This document shows, piece after piece, positions 23,466 through 33,188 of a DNA stretch of 64,000 nt. Within the stretch, counting starts at the first letter, position 1, and the number at the start of each line of letters is the position of its first letter. The position numbers and the translations under genes are program-made. The DNA is from UBA2040 sp963977135. GTDB lineage: Bacteria; Bacteroidota; Bacteroidia; Flavobacteriales_D; Crocinitomicaceae. The notes under the pieces are model-generated. The model saw only the letters and a list, made by a program, of their open reading frames with translations, searched no databases and was not told where the DNA came from. Where the stretch lies: the NCBI GenBank assembly GCA_963977135.1, contig CAXBNN010000007.1, positions 78,216 to 142,215 of the forward strand. Direction: 5' to 3'.

Positions 23466-25580
23466 TTAACGAGTTAGGCTTTCTGCTTTTTTACTCCTGC
23501 CCAAATAACTTACACGGAAGGCAACATCTGGGTGCGAATTGTCTAAGTTTGGAACATGAATAACTAAGTCTTTAAAGAAATTTGCCCTAACAATTTGCGT
23601 AGACCCTGCTATTGGTTCCAAAGCTTTGCCTACCTGAGTTGAAAAGAATTCCACTTTGTACCAATGTTTATTTCGGCCCCGACTAAAGTTCACATTTTCC
23701 ACTTTGAATATTGGGTTATCTTCAATTCCCCCTTTTGATTGTATTGGCTGAAATCCTCCTTTTGAAGTGTATTTATCCTCATGAAATTCTCGCGCATAGT
23801 CTCGAGGTGAGTCATTTCTACCCAAGGCGATTCCTTCACCAACGACACATGGATTTTCCAAGTTACTACTGTCTAGTAAACCTTGCAAACAAGTGCTGTT
23901 AACCGCTTCGTTTCTCCAATAATAACTCGCATTGTGCAACCAACCGATTATTCTATCTTTTTTCTCGTTCTTCAATTGGAAACTTTCAATCATTCTTTTA
24001 TTGTCCTTTGCATCAGCCCATTTCTGAGGGGCATATTTTTCCTTTATATAATCCTCATCTTTGACGAATTCGTAGAGAGGAGTCATATCTCTATTTTGAT
24101 CTAAAGCGAGAATTCCACGATCAAACCACCAGTCCAAACCTGTTCCAAAATCACCCATAAATGCGGTTGACCAAATACTATTGTGGAATTCAATTTTGGT
24201 ACAACACATAATCGGCAATTTGTCATCATTAATTCCCATTTCCTCAATGATAATTGGCTTCTTGTAAGTGTCCCAAAAGTATTCTACGTCATCGTATCTT
24301 CTTTCATAATTTGCTTTTTTCACTGTGCTGTACATGTGCAATGCAACTACGTCAGAATTCGAAAAGAATCCATTGAATTTCGCTTTTGATTCTAGTTTTG
24401 TGAGTCGGCCATAAGAGTTTGAGAACAATTCGTTTGGTTTAAGTTCTTCGAGAATGTATTTTTTCTGATCAAGGAACCAATTGAGCATAATTTTAATGGC
24501 CTCTTTTTCTGAAATCCCCTCTTGCTCAATCATTCCTTTGTAAAAATGCTCTAATTCAGAATAGCCATAAAAGCTCCAGTAAGGACTATACCCCCAGCGG
24601 GCATACATGTATCGCAGGTTGTTTTTTTGCCATTTGATGGCTTCTGGATTTTCATAATATCCTCTTAGACTCTCTAAATTCAAAGCCTTTCTATATGGAT
24701 TGTTGTTCCAATTAGAAACACCCCAACCTGGCCCGACAATTTCTACATGATGACGGAAAATAATGTAGTACATTTTGTTGTCCTCCGCTTTTTGAAATAC
24801 ACGATCTAAGCCAAACATTTCATCCTGCTTTTCGTTGTAATTTCTCATATCTTGCCAATCCGGCAAACCGTTTTGTGCACCAATTTCTATTCGCGTAAAG
24901 TTTCCACTTTCATCAGCATGTTTTTGGATAGCATTCAAGTGGTCATAATTTTCAGATGGAAGGTAGGAGAATGGACCACAATTCGATATATTCAAAGATA
25001 TCGGGTTGAAAAAATCGCCGGTTTGAGCATAGGACAAATAGCGATCTGCATCAGTACCAGTTTTTGTCGTAGTCAATGGACCTTTGTGTGAAGAATTTTG
25101 ACAGGTAAAAGTCATATCGAAAATACTTTTTTCATTTACTCCATTTCCTGTAACTATGGCATTCATTTTCCATTCACCGACTTCATCGGCAGCGAAACGA
25201 ACTCTCCATGGGTATTTAGTTTGTTTTTTTACAAAAAGATTCTTCGCTAAATCCTCAGAATATTCTAGATAATAGAAACCGTATTTTTTATGTGTTTTGC
25301 CAGAAGGAGAAGTGAAAATAGTAGTGAAATTGATTTGTTCAGGGTCATATGGATTCGTTCCGTTTTTGCCGTCTTTTGAAAATTCATTTATCTTTTGCTG
25401 TATTTTTTCATTCAAGTAAAAACCAATTTCCATAGTTTGGTTTTTAAAAGCAACTCTTTCTTGACCTTTAGGGTTAATCCAACGAGGATTGTCGGCAGAA
25501 TTTTGTGCAGACGATAAAAAAGCAAAGAATAAAAGCGGGAAAAGTGCCGTTTTCAAAAGAAGAAGAATAGGTAATTTCAT
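23466..25580 (-). CDS. Exported DUF5060/glycoside-hydrolase-like protein
   Basis: A 704-aa protein with a signal peptide (about 1-25, ending LSSAQN). Residues about 35-165 resemble DUF5060 (PRWINPKGQERVAFKNQTMEIGFYL...YPWRVRFAADEVGEWKM). The middle part has TIM-barrel-like GH features: HADESGNFTRIEIG, YMYARWGYSPYWSFYGYSELEHF, and KPIIIEEMGIND, whose glutamates are candidate catalytic acids. The C-terminus is a beta-rich domain (PDVAFRVSYLGRSKK). The polysaccharide is unknown. Probably periplasmic or surface-exposed. It follows the polyprenyl synthase gene by 51 bp. Confidence 0.7.
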   Translation of the reverse strand: MKLPILLLLKTALFPLLFFAFLSSAQNSADNPRWINPKGQERVAFKNQTMEIGFYLNEKIQQKINEFSKDGKNGTNPYDPEQINFTTIFTSPSGKTHKKYGFYYLEYSEDLAKNLFVKKQTKYPWRVRFAADEVGEWKMNAIVTGNGVNEKSIFDMTFTCQNSSHKGPLTTTKTGTDADRYLSYAQTGDFFNPISLNISNCGPFSYLPSENYDHLNAIQKHADESGNFTRIEIGAQNGLPDWQDMRNYNEKQDEMFGLDRVFQKAEDNKMYYIIFRHHVEIVGPGWGVSNWNNNPYRKALNLESLRGYYENPEAIKWQKNNLRYMYARWGYSPYWSFYGYSELEHFYKGMIEQEGISEKEAIKIMLNWFLDQKKYILEELKPNELFSNSYGRLTKLESKAKFNGFFSNSDVVALHMYSTVKKANYERRYDDVEYFWDTYKKPIIIEEMGINDDKLPIMCCTKIEFHNSIWSTAFMGDFGTGLDWWFDRGILALDQNRDMTPLYEFVKDEDYIKEKYAPQKWADAKDNKRMIESFQLKNEKKDRIIGWLHNASYYWRNEAVNSTCLQGLLDSSNLENPCVVGEGIALGRNDSPRDYAREFHEDKYTSKGGFQPIQSKGGIEDNPIFKVENVNFSRGRNKHWYKVEFFSTQVGKALEPIAGSTQIVRANFFKDLVIHVPNLDNSHPDVAFRVSYLGRSKKAESLTR

Positions 25581-25631
25581 AATGGTCGAAAATGAATTTT
25601 ACCTAAAGATAGTAAAAATGAAAACGGAAGA

Positions 25632-26600
25632 TTAATTTTCTCTGCCCATTAAATAATGAGAAAGATCGATTAAATCTTTTTTGTTGTCTTTAGGAACAGA
25701 TATTTCGTTTAGTGCTGTCATTCCTTTTTCGAAGTGCTTGTCCATTTGGGCTTGTGCGAGATTGGGAATTTCAAATTGATCAAATAATTGGCGCACGTTT
25801 CTCACTTTCAAATCTAAATCTGATTCATCCTCCAATTGACGGAAAATTTCCCGTTGTTGAGTGTTTGCGTTTTCTAGGGCTAAAAGGTAGAGTAGGGTTT
25901 TCTTATTAGAAATTACATCGCCACCAATTTGTTTTCCAAATTTTTCTGGATCGCCGTATAAATCTAAATAGTCATCCTTGATTTGAAAGGCAAGTCCTAA
26001 CTCTTGGCCAAATGTGTAAAGTTTTTTTCTGTCAGATTCTGATGCTCCAGCAATTATGGCGCCCATTTCCAAAGCTCCTCCTAATAAAACAGAAGTTTTT
26101 AGGCGAATCATTTCTATGTATTCTTCAATTGTGACATCATTCCGGGTTTCGAAATCCATGTCCATTTGCTGTCCTTCGCATACTTCAACGGCTGTTTTGT
26201 TGAATACAAGCATCAATTCAGCTAAATGTTTCGGGTTTTGTTTGCAAATTTCTTGGTAAGCTTTTACCATTAATACATCTCCAGAAAGAATTGCGATATT
26301 CTCATTCCATTTCGTGTGAACGGTCGTTTTGGAGCGTCTTAGTGGAGCAGCATCCATTATATCATCGTGAATTAAAGTGAAATTATGGAATAATTCCACT
26401 CCCATTGCAGCGTGAATAGCCGATTCTCCTTTTTCACCAAATAGTTCCGTCCCCATCAGCGTTAAAACTGGACGCATTCGTTTTCCTCCGAGCGTAAGGA
26501 AATATCGCAGAGGTTCGTATAAGTTTTTTGGAGTTGTTGGCAAATTCCAAGAGGCAATGCTCTCAGCAATCATTTTACTGTGACGCTCAATACTGTTCAT
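25632..26600 (-). CDS. Polyprenyl diphosphate synthase (trans-prenyltransferase)
   Basis: Isoprenoid chain elongation, 322 aa. The first Asp-rich motif HDDIMDAAPLRR (D79, D80, D83) and the second KDDYLDLYGD are both present, with GGKRMRP at 38-44. F74, the fifth residue before the first motif, is a bulky side chain that would favour a short product (FPP or GGPP class); this is an inference. Its product could feed carotenoids or quinones. The TAATG overlap with rfbA (1 bp) shows an operon. Confidence 0.85.
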   Translation of the reverse strand: MNSIERHSKMIAESIASWNLPTTPKNLYEPLRYFLTLGGKRMRPVLTLMGTELFGEKGESAIHAAMGVELFHNFTLIHDDIMDAAPLRRSKTTVHTKWNENIAILSGDVLMVKAYQEICKQNPKHLAELMLVFNKTAVEVCEGQQMDMDFETRNDVTIEEYIEMIRLKTSVLLGGALEMGAIIAGASESDRKKLYTFGQELGLAFQIKDDYLDLYGDPEKFGKQIGGDVISNKKTLLYLLALENANTQQREIFRQLEDESDLDLKVRNVRQLFDQFEIPNLAQAQMDKHFEKGMTALNEISVPKDNKKDLIDLSHYLMGREN

Positions 26601-27460
26601 TACTTTAGTAAATCGAGGAGGTAATTCCCATAACCACTTTTGGTAAGAGGTTGGGCTAACGTTTCTAATTCTACTTTAGAAATCCACTTATTTCGATAGG
26701 CGATTTCTTCTATGCAACCAACTTTTAGTCCTTGACGATCTTCAATAACTTGAACGAATTGTCCAGCTTGCATTAATGATTCGAAAGTCCCTGTATCTAA
26801 CCAAGCAGTTCCTCTATCCAAAACGGCTACCTTCAATTTTCCTCTTCGAAGATATTCGGCGTTTACATCTGTAATTTCATATTCGCCGCGCGCCGAAGGT
26901 TTTAGGTTCTTGGCAATTTCGATAACATCGTTGTTGTAGAAGTATAAACCCGGTACGGCAAATTTAGATTTTGGATTTGCTGGTTTTTCTTCGATTGAAA
27001 TAGCGTTCATGTTTTCATCAAATTCAACAACACCATATCTTCTTGGGTCGCTAACATGATACGCATAAACGACTCCACCATCCGGCGCTGTATGATCTTG
27101 AAGTAATTCATCCATTCCTACACCGTAGAAAATGTTATCTCCTAAAATCAAGGCTACATCATCATCTCCGATAAATTTTTCGCCGATAACAAAAGCTTGA
27201 GCTAAGCCATTCGGTATTTCTTGTACTTCATAGGTGAATGTGCAGCCTAGATTTTTTCCATCGCCCAACAATTTCTCAAAATGAGGCAAATCGTGTGGTG
27301 TAGAAATTATTAAAATATCTTTGATCCCTGCACTCATTAAAATAGAGAGCGGGTAATAGATCATTGGTTTGTCGTAAATAGGCATTAGCTGTTTGCTTAC
27401 AGCTAAAGTCAATGGGTGCAAGCGAGTACCTGATCCTCCTGCTAGAATTATTCCTTTCAT
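26600..27460 (-). CDS. rfbA: Glucose-1-phosphate thymidylyltransferase RfbA/RmlA
   Basis: Makes dTDP-glucose for rhamnose and other deoxysugars. MKGIILAGGSGTRLHPLTLAVSKQL (1-25) is the nucleotide-binding signature, followed by KPMIYYPLS; also LGDNIFYG and EYEITDVN. The 286 aa is normal. The other rhamnose genes (rfbB, C, D) are absent from the window, so it is an isolated member. It is sandwiched between MMPL transporter (4-bp overlap, ATGA) and polyprenyl synthase (1-bp overlap), implying coupled translation. Confidence 0.95.
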   Translation of the reverse strand: MKGIILAGGSGTRLHPLTLAVSKQLMPIYDKPMIYYPLSILMSAGIKDILIISTPHDLPHFEKLLGDGKNLGCTFTYEVQEIPNGLAQAFVIGEKFIGDDDVALILGDNIFYGVGMDELLQDHTAPDGGVVYAYHVSDPRRYGVVEFDENMNAISIEEKPANPKSKFAVPGLYFYNNDVIEIAKNLKPSARGEYEITDVNAEYLRRGKLKVAVLDRGTAWLDTGTFESLMQAGQFVQVIEDRQGLKVGCIEEIAYRNKWISKVELETLAQPLTKSGYGNYLLDLLK

Positions 27461-30093
27461 TCCGCGAGCGGTTTTTTTGTTTCTACTTGTAAGTCGTCGA
27501 AGTCCATGTCGGTTTCTTCGTCGTACACATCAAAATAAGGTTCTACAAATGACTTGGTAGTTAATCTTCTTTCAAGAGAAAGTAGAAGTGAAGGGAGAAC
27601 AACCAGATTCGTAATCATGGCAACAAGTAGGGTTAAAGAAACCAATAATCCTAAGGCTTGTGTTCCACCAAATTCTGATAGAGTAAATACCGAGAATCCA
27701 CAGAATAAGACGATAGAGGTATAGAACATTCCCAAACCAGCTTCGTGAATTGCTTTCAAAACACAACCTTTTAGATCGTACGGATTGGCCTTTAACTCCT
27801 GCCTATATTTGGCTAGGAAATGAATGGTGTCATCCACAGAAATACCAAAAGCAATACTAAATACGAGTAACGTAGAAGGTTTAAGTGGAATTCCGAACCA
27901 ACCCATAATTCCGCCGGTGAACACAAGAGGAATTAAATTTGGGAGTAGTGAAACAAGCACCATTCTCCATGAACGGAATAGTATGGCCATTAAAATAGCA
28001 ATTCCCAGAATGGCAAATAGTAAACTTGTAAATAAATTTATGACCAAATACTGAGTGCCTTCTGATGCCACAACAGCGGTTCCGGTTAAAACAATATCAT
28101 AGTAATCTTCATCGATTGCTTGACGTAAATTCGTTTCGAATCCAGCTTTGGAATAATAACCCTTGACTTTGTCAGGATCCATATCAAATGCGTATTGCAC
28201 ATCGGAATCACCTTTGGATAGAATATTGGTCAGATTATTATAAATTCCAGGGAATTCAAAAATCAAACTATCAAAATAGTCTCCTTTTTGCTTTTTAGCT
28301 AACTTATAGATTCGTTCAATTTCTTTACGGTCTGGGTTAAAGATTTCATCAATCTTGATTCTCATGGAATCAACTTTCTGTGCCACTTCATATGAACCCA
28401 AATCCATCATCTGTGTTCTGATACGAAGCATGGTTTCATTTGTGTCGACTAATTCCTTTATTGTAAATCCACCACCATTGGCATTGGTCATGTTGAAATT
28501 GTCTAAGTATTTTTTAAGTCGCAGCTTGTCCCGGCTAGAAACCAATTTATATTGATTCGGATCGTTGCCGTGATAGGCCATGTTGATGACTTTTATGAAA
28601 TCAACAATGGAAATTGTTTTTGCGAAAAGTGAATCGTTTGAGTACTTCGTCTGAACTTCCTCCATCTTGTGCATGGTTTCATTGGAGAAGAGTCGGCCTT
28701 TCTTTTTGTAATCAATCATGATTTCAAAAGGAATGGAGCCACCAAACTTATCCTGCATAAAATGCACGTCTTCCAAAATTTGGTTTCCTTGTGGCAAGTC
28801 GCTAGTAATATTGCCGGTTGCAGTGATTCTAAATAGCCCAATTATACTAAATGTAACGATGAGAATAGTTACAACATAAATTGTTTTGCGTTTTGTTTGT
28901 GCAATATGAACCAAACGATCAATAAATCCAATGGCAAATTTTCTATCTAAGTGTTTAAGATGTCTTTTCTTCGGTTCTTTGGATAAAGAAATCACTATAG
29001 GTAAAATGGTTATCGAAAGAAGAAAAACAACAAGTATATTCAATGAGGCTACAACACCAAATTCGGTAAGTTTTTCTGAATTGGTGAAAATAAAGGTTGA
29101 AAAACCGAATGCGGTAGTCAAATTGGTAAGGAAAGTAGCAGTACCGATTTTTTTAATAACTCTTGAGATTGCTAATACTTTATTGCCGTGTGCCCTAAAC
29201 TCCTGATGATATTTAGTCATCAGGAAAATACAGTTGGGTATTCCGATTACAATCATCAGCGGTGGAATCAACGCCATTAAAACGGATATATTGAAGCCCA
29301 ACAAACCAATTGACCCCATAGACCAGATCACTGCTACGAAAACTACTATATTACTTATCATTACTACACGCAAGGATCTAAAGAATAGCCATAATAGTAA
29401 TGAGGTAATAAATATGGAAAGGCCAACAAAAATGTACATTTCATTGATAACTTTTTTACCAATAATTACACGCAAATGCGGAAGACCAGCATAACGAATA
29501 TGTCCAAAATACGGCTCGTATGATTTTGCAACTTTCTCGATATCTATAACAACGTTGGCGCGTTTTGTGTCAGATAAATACTTTTCATCAATGCCAATCA
29601 TCATTATAGATACTTTGGCAGTATCGCTGTACAAGAGGTTGCGATAAACAGGGTTGTTTTTTATTTCTTTCTCAATATCGACAATACTTTTCTCACTGTA
29701 AGTAATATCTGAAAAGATGCGTTTAGCCTCGAATTTATTATCTACAGTATTATTGCTTATAGTAAAAAGAGTGGCTTCGCTAATAATTGATTCTACACCG
29801 TTGTACTGTAAAATAGAATCGCCTAATTCTTTCCATTTTAAGAAGTTTTGTTCCGTGTAAAGCGAATCATTTTCGATAGCCAATACCAAAGTGCCACCAT
29901 CTTCACCGAAAAGTTCTTTAAATTTTAAATAACTTGTTTGCGTAGCTGATTCTTTGGGAAGCATATTCCCATACTTGTTATCTAACTTCACACCTGTAAT
30001 GGCATAATACCCAAAAAACACTGTTAATAAGGTAATTACGCCTAGAATGAAGAACCGATTTCTTAAAATTAGATTAGCAATTTGTTGCCACAT
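27457..30093 (-). CDS. MMPL/RND-superfamily transporter
   Basis: An 878-aa inner-membrane protein with the pattern of two 'TM1, large periplasmic loop, TM2-6' halves: loops at about 35-205 and 420-650, with clusters of five to six helices after each. GISVDDTIHFLAKYRQEL is the SSD-like TM4 motif carrying two aspartates for proton coupling. Members of this family export lipids or lipid-linked compounds (e.g. mycolate or hopanoid carriers); the cargo here is not known. First gene of the operon with rfbA and polyprenyl synthase. Confidence 0.9.
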   Translation of the reverse strand: MWQQIANLILRNRFFILGVITLLTVFFGYYAITGVKLDNKYGNMLPKESATQTSYLKFKELFGEDGGTLVLAIENDSLYTEQNFLKWKELGDSILQYNGVESIISEATLFTISNNTVDNKFEAKRIFSDITYSEKSIVDIEKEIKNNPVYRNLLYSDTAKVSIMMIGIDEKYLSDTKRANVVIDIEKVAKSYEPYFGHIRYAGLPHLRVIIGKKVINEMYIFVGLSIFITSLLLWLFFRSLRVVMISNIVVFVAVIWSMGSIGLLGFNISVLMALIPPLMIVIGIPNCIFLMTKYHQEFRAHGNKVLAISRVIKKIGTATFLTNLTTAFGFSTFIFTNSEKLTEFGVVASLNILVVFLLSITILPIVISLSKEPKKRHLKHLDRKFAIGFIDRLVHIAQTKRKTIYVVTILIVTFSIIGLFRITATGNITSDLPQGNQILEDVHFMQDKFGGSIPFEIMIDYKKKGRLFSNETMHKMEEVQTKYSNDSLFAKTISIVDFIKVINMAYHGNDPNQYKLVSSRDKLRLKKYLDNFNMTNANGGGFTIKELVDTNETMLRIRTQMMDLGSYEVAQKVDSMRIKIDEIFNPDRKEIERIYKLAKKQKGDYFDSLIFEFPGIYNNLTNILSKGDSDVQYAFDMDPDKVKGYYSKAGFETNLRQAIDEDYYDIVLTGTAVVASEGTQYLVINLFTSLLFAILGIAILMAILFRSWRMVLVSLLPNLIPLVFTGGIMGWFGIPLKPSTLLVFSIAFGISVDDTIHFLAKYRQELKANPYDLKGCVLKAIHEAGLGMFYTSIVLFCGFSVFTLSEFGGTQALGLLVSLTLLVAMITNLVVLPSLLLSLERRLTTKSFVEPYFDVYDEETDMDFDDLQVETKKPLAE

Positions 30094-30165
30094 TTTTTCG
30101 ATCTCTTTTTGTTAGCTCGTTAAAGCGGATAAAAGTACTCAATATCACCATGGGAAACAATTAAC

Positions 30166-32184
30166 TTATTTCAAGTCTTCTGCCAACCACTTAAAAAATT
30201 CTCTTTGCCAAAGTAATCCATTTTGAGGCTTTTGAACCCAATGACCTTCCGTAGGAAAATAAAGGTAACGGCTTTTAAGACCCATCAGTTGAGCGGCTTG
30301 AAAAGCTTGCATCCCCTCACTTTCTGGGACTCTGAAGTCCATTCCGCCATGGATAACTAGAATTGGAGTGTTCCAATTTTGAACCAATTTGTGAGGACTA
30401 TTTTTCTCGTAAAGTGCTTTGTTCTTAAGGTCCCAGTACGGTCCGCCAATATCCCAATTAGCAAAAAATAATTCTTCTGTTGTTCCGTACCAACTTTCCA
30501 AATTGAATAATCCACAATGAGCGATAAACGTTTTGAACCTATTTTCATGAATTCCAGCAAGATAATAAACGGAATATCCTCCATACGAAGCTCCTACGGC
30601 ACCCATTTTGTCCTTATCTACGTAAGATTCTTTCGAGACTTCATCAATAGCGGTTAAGTAATCACGCATAGGTTGCCCGCCCCAATCTTTGGAAATTGCG
30701 TCATTCCATTCTTGACCGAAACCTGGCAAACCTCTTCGGTTTGGTGCAACAACGATGTAGCCTTGAGAGGCCATTAGCATTAAATTCCATCGATACGAGA
30801 AAAATTGACTAACCATACTTTGTGGACCGCCTTGACAATATAATAATGTCGGATATTTTTTCGTTTCATCAAAGTTAGGTGGAAGTAATACCCAGGTTAG
30901 CATCTCTTTGCCATCACTCGTTTTTATCCAACGCTCCTGCATTTTTGGAATATCAATTCCTTTTAAGTTTTCTGTGTTCGCATTGGTAAGATTTTGAAGA
31001 CTTTTTGTTTTTCGAGAAAATAAGTACAAATCGGTTGGAGCCAACATGGATTGAAGTCCCAAAATAATATTGTCATATAATAAGCTATATTGGACTACAT
31101 TCATTTTCCCTTCGGTCAATTGTTTGGTAACTCCATCAGCTATCGAGTGCGTAAAAAGTTGTTGTATTCCTCGGTAAGGAGCAGAGAAAATAAATCCTTT
31201 ACCGTCAGCTTCCCATTGGAAATCACTAACTGTCAAATCCATTTTAAGATCAGTCGCTTGTTTATTTCCTTTTTTGAAATCATAAACGTATATCACGTTT
31301 CGGTCTGCTTCAAAGCCATCTTTTGTCATGCTCAACCAAGCCATTTTAGTGCCGTCCGGAGAAAAAGAAGCTGAATTATCATAACTCATCATGCCTTCAG
31401 TGAAATTCTTGGTGGTTCCGTTTAGAATGTTGTATTCATAAATATCGCTGTTGGTGCTTAGGGCAAATTTTTTCCCAAGCATTTTTTTAGCGGAATAATA
31501 AACGAATTTACCATCCTTGGAAAAAGTCACTGTTTCACTGCCACTAAAAGGTGGAACAACTCCATCAAAAGGTTCGTTTTTCAGTAAATCTATTCCTTCC
31601 CGTTCGACGTTGTTTTCTGTAAGATTGTGCAGAAATAGATGTGTTTTATATTCATCATCCCATTGATTCCAATGACGGTACATTAAATCGTTTTCGATAC
31701 GGGCATTTGCTTGTGGCAAATCGGGATACATTTCGTTAACCGTTTGCTTCGTTTTTACTGATTGTAATAAAATAATTTTATCATTTTGAGGAGAAAGAAC
31801 ATAACCTTCTATATCACTTTCTAGATTGGAGATTTGTTTTTTACCACCATCTATATCCATTTTCCACAATTGAACACTACCACTTTCCGTCGAAAGGAAA
31901 ACGATTTCGTTAGAATTGAGCCACTTCGCTTCAAATTCTGAAAATGGAGTATTGGTAAGTTTGTCAGATTTTTTTTGACGGAAGTCGTACAGATACAAAT
32001 CCGTATTTCCTTTGTTCCCAGCCATATCGTATGACGTTGATGAATAAAGAACAAATTTCTTGTTCGGTGAAACTTCTCCACCACCAATACGGTTTAGTTC
32101 CCAAAGTTTTTCTGGGCTAAAAATATTTTGAGCTAATATGGGGAGACTGAATAGTCCGATTCCCAAAAGGAATAAAATCTTCAT
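30166..32184 (-). CDS. S9-family prolyl-oligopeptidase-type peptidase
   Basis: A 672-aa exported serine peptidase (signal peptide about 1-18, ending LAQN). The N-terminal half is a WD/beta-propeller (FSPDGTKMAWLS, FSKDGKFVYYS). The C-terminal alpha/beta-hydrolase has GASYGGYS with S533, D616 (GGMDFRVP) and H648 (TEGHW). Periplasmic cleavage of short peptides is expected. Immediately downstream of the small membrane-protein gene (28-bp gap). It has no close functional partner here. Confidence 0.9.
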   Translation of the reverse strand: MKILFLLGIGLFSLPILAQNIFSPEKLWELNRIGGGEVSPNKKFVLYSSTSYDMAGNKGNTDLYLYDFRQKKSDKLTNTPFSEFEAKWLNSNEIVFLSTESGSVQLWKMDIDGGKKQISNLESDIEGYVLSPQNDKIILLQSVKTKQTVNEMYPDLPQANARIENDLMYRHWNQWDDEYKTHLFLHNLTENNVEREGIDLLKNEPFDGVVPPFSGSETVTFSKDGKFVYYSAKKMLGKKFALSTNSDIYEYNILNGTTKNFTEGMMSYDNSASFSPDGTKMAWLSMTKDGFEADRNVIYVYDFKKGNKQATDLKMDLTVSDFQWEADGKGFIFSAPYRGIQQLFTHSIADGVTKQLTEGKMNVVQYSLLYDNIILGLQSMLAPTDLYLFSRKTKSLQNLTNANTENLKGIDIPKMQERWIKTSDGKEMLTWVLLPPNFDETKKYPTLLYCQGGPQSMVSQFFSYRWNLMLMASQGYIVVAPNRRGLPGFGQEWNDAISKDWGGQPMRDYLTAIDEVSKESYVDKDKMGAVGASYGGYSVYYLAGIHENRFKTFIAHCGLFNLESWYGTTEELFFANWDIGGPYWDLKNKALYEKNSPHKLVQNWNTPILVIHGGMDFRVPESEGMQAFQAAQLMGLKSRYLYFPTEGHWVQKPQNGLLWQREFFKWLAEDLK

Positions 32185-32211
32185 GTTTGCATTTTGGTAT
32201 GCGTGAAGATA

Positions 32212-32436
32212 TTAATTCTCTTCGGATGTTGAGGCCACTGGAGAAGATTTCTTGTTTTTTTTGGAATATTGGAAAAAACTGTAAACTAGCAAGACTGTGG
32301 CAACAAGTCCCATTGCTATTAATGATTGAGCAAAAGCTGCCTTGAAATCTCCATAAAATGAAGTTGAAAAAACCAAAATGTTAACGCCAACCAAAACAGT
32401 AATCATGGTGCGTTGAAATCGCCTAATTCCTCTCAT
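32212..32436 (-). CDS. Small two-helix membrane protein
   Basis: Seventy-four residues, basic N-terminus (MRGIRRFQR), two hydrophobic segments (about 11-24 and 35-54), and a Lys/Ser-rich cytoplasmic tail (KKNKKSSP). No family recognised. It precedes the S9 peptidase gene on the same strand by 27 bases. Confidence 0.6.
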   Translation of the reverse strand: MRGIRRFQRTMITVLVGVNILVFSTSFYGDFKAAFAQSLIAMGLVATVLLVYSFFQYSKKNKKSSPVASTSEEN

Positions 32437-32501
32437 ATTTTAGTTAAATGGTTGAGGAAATTTAGAAATTTTTTTTCAGAATAGCAAGTTTTCTTTTTGT
32501 C

Positions 32502-33188
32502 TTATTCGTCTTCTTTAATGACTAATTTGAATCCTTTACCATGAACATTCATGATTTCTATACGTGGATCTTCTTTCAATAATTTTCGGATTTTTGCGAT
32601 ATACACATCCATACTTCGACCGTTGAAATAATTGTCATCACCCCAAATAGCGCGCAATGTAGCTTGACGGTCCAAGATGTCATTTTTGTTTTTTATCAAA
32701 AGGTGCAACAATTGATTTTCTTTCGTTGTCAATTTCTTTTCACCTTCTTTTAAATGAAGAATTCGGAATGTTGGTTCATACTCAATATTACCAATTTGGT
32801 ATTTTTCTTCGCCAGCATCTTCTGTAATATCTGAACGACGCATGATAGCAGTAATTCTAGCTAATAATTCTTCCATAGAGAAGGGTTTCGTCAAATAATC
32901 ATCTCCACCTATGGCAAATCCTTCCAATTTATCTTCTTTCATAGCCTTCGCTGTTAAAAAAAGAATTGGAATTTTCTTGTCGATTTCTCGAATTTCTTTG
33001 GCAAGTGTAAACCCATCCATTTCTGGCATCATTACATCAAAGATGCAGAAGTCATAGCGTTTCATGTTAAATTGTGCGAATGCTAATTTACCATTTCTTG
33101 TAAGGTCTACTGTGTATCCTTTGTTCTTTAAAAAAGAGGATAGTAATTCACCTAGGTTCGTGTCATCTTCAGCTAATAGAATATTCAT
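32502..33188 (-). CDS. OmpR/PhoB-family response regulator
   Basis: A 228-aa two-component regulator. The receiver has E7-D8-D9, phospho-acceptor D51 in FDVMMPEMDG, T79 region LFLTAKA, and the switch K103 area YLTKPFS. The C-terminal winged helix contains GNIEYEP, KENQLLHLLIKNKN and NGRSMDVYIAKIRKLL. It overlaps the start of the kinase gene by four bases (ATGA), so the two are made together. Targets are unknown; the divergent outer-membrane gene cluster at 34997 is a plausible but untested one. Confidence 0.92.
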   Translation of the reverse strand: MNILLAEDDTNLGELLSSFLKNKGYTVDLTRNGKLAFAQFNMKRYDFCIFDVMMPEMDGFTLAKEIREIDKKIPILFLTAKAMKEDKLEGFAIGGDDYLTKPFSMEELLARITAIMRRSDITEDAGEEKYQIGNIEYEPTFRILHLKEGEKKLTTKENQLLHLLIKNKNDILDRQATLRAIWGDDNYFNGRSMDVYIAKIRKLLKEDPRIEIMNVHGKGFKLVIKEDE

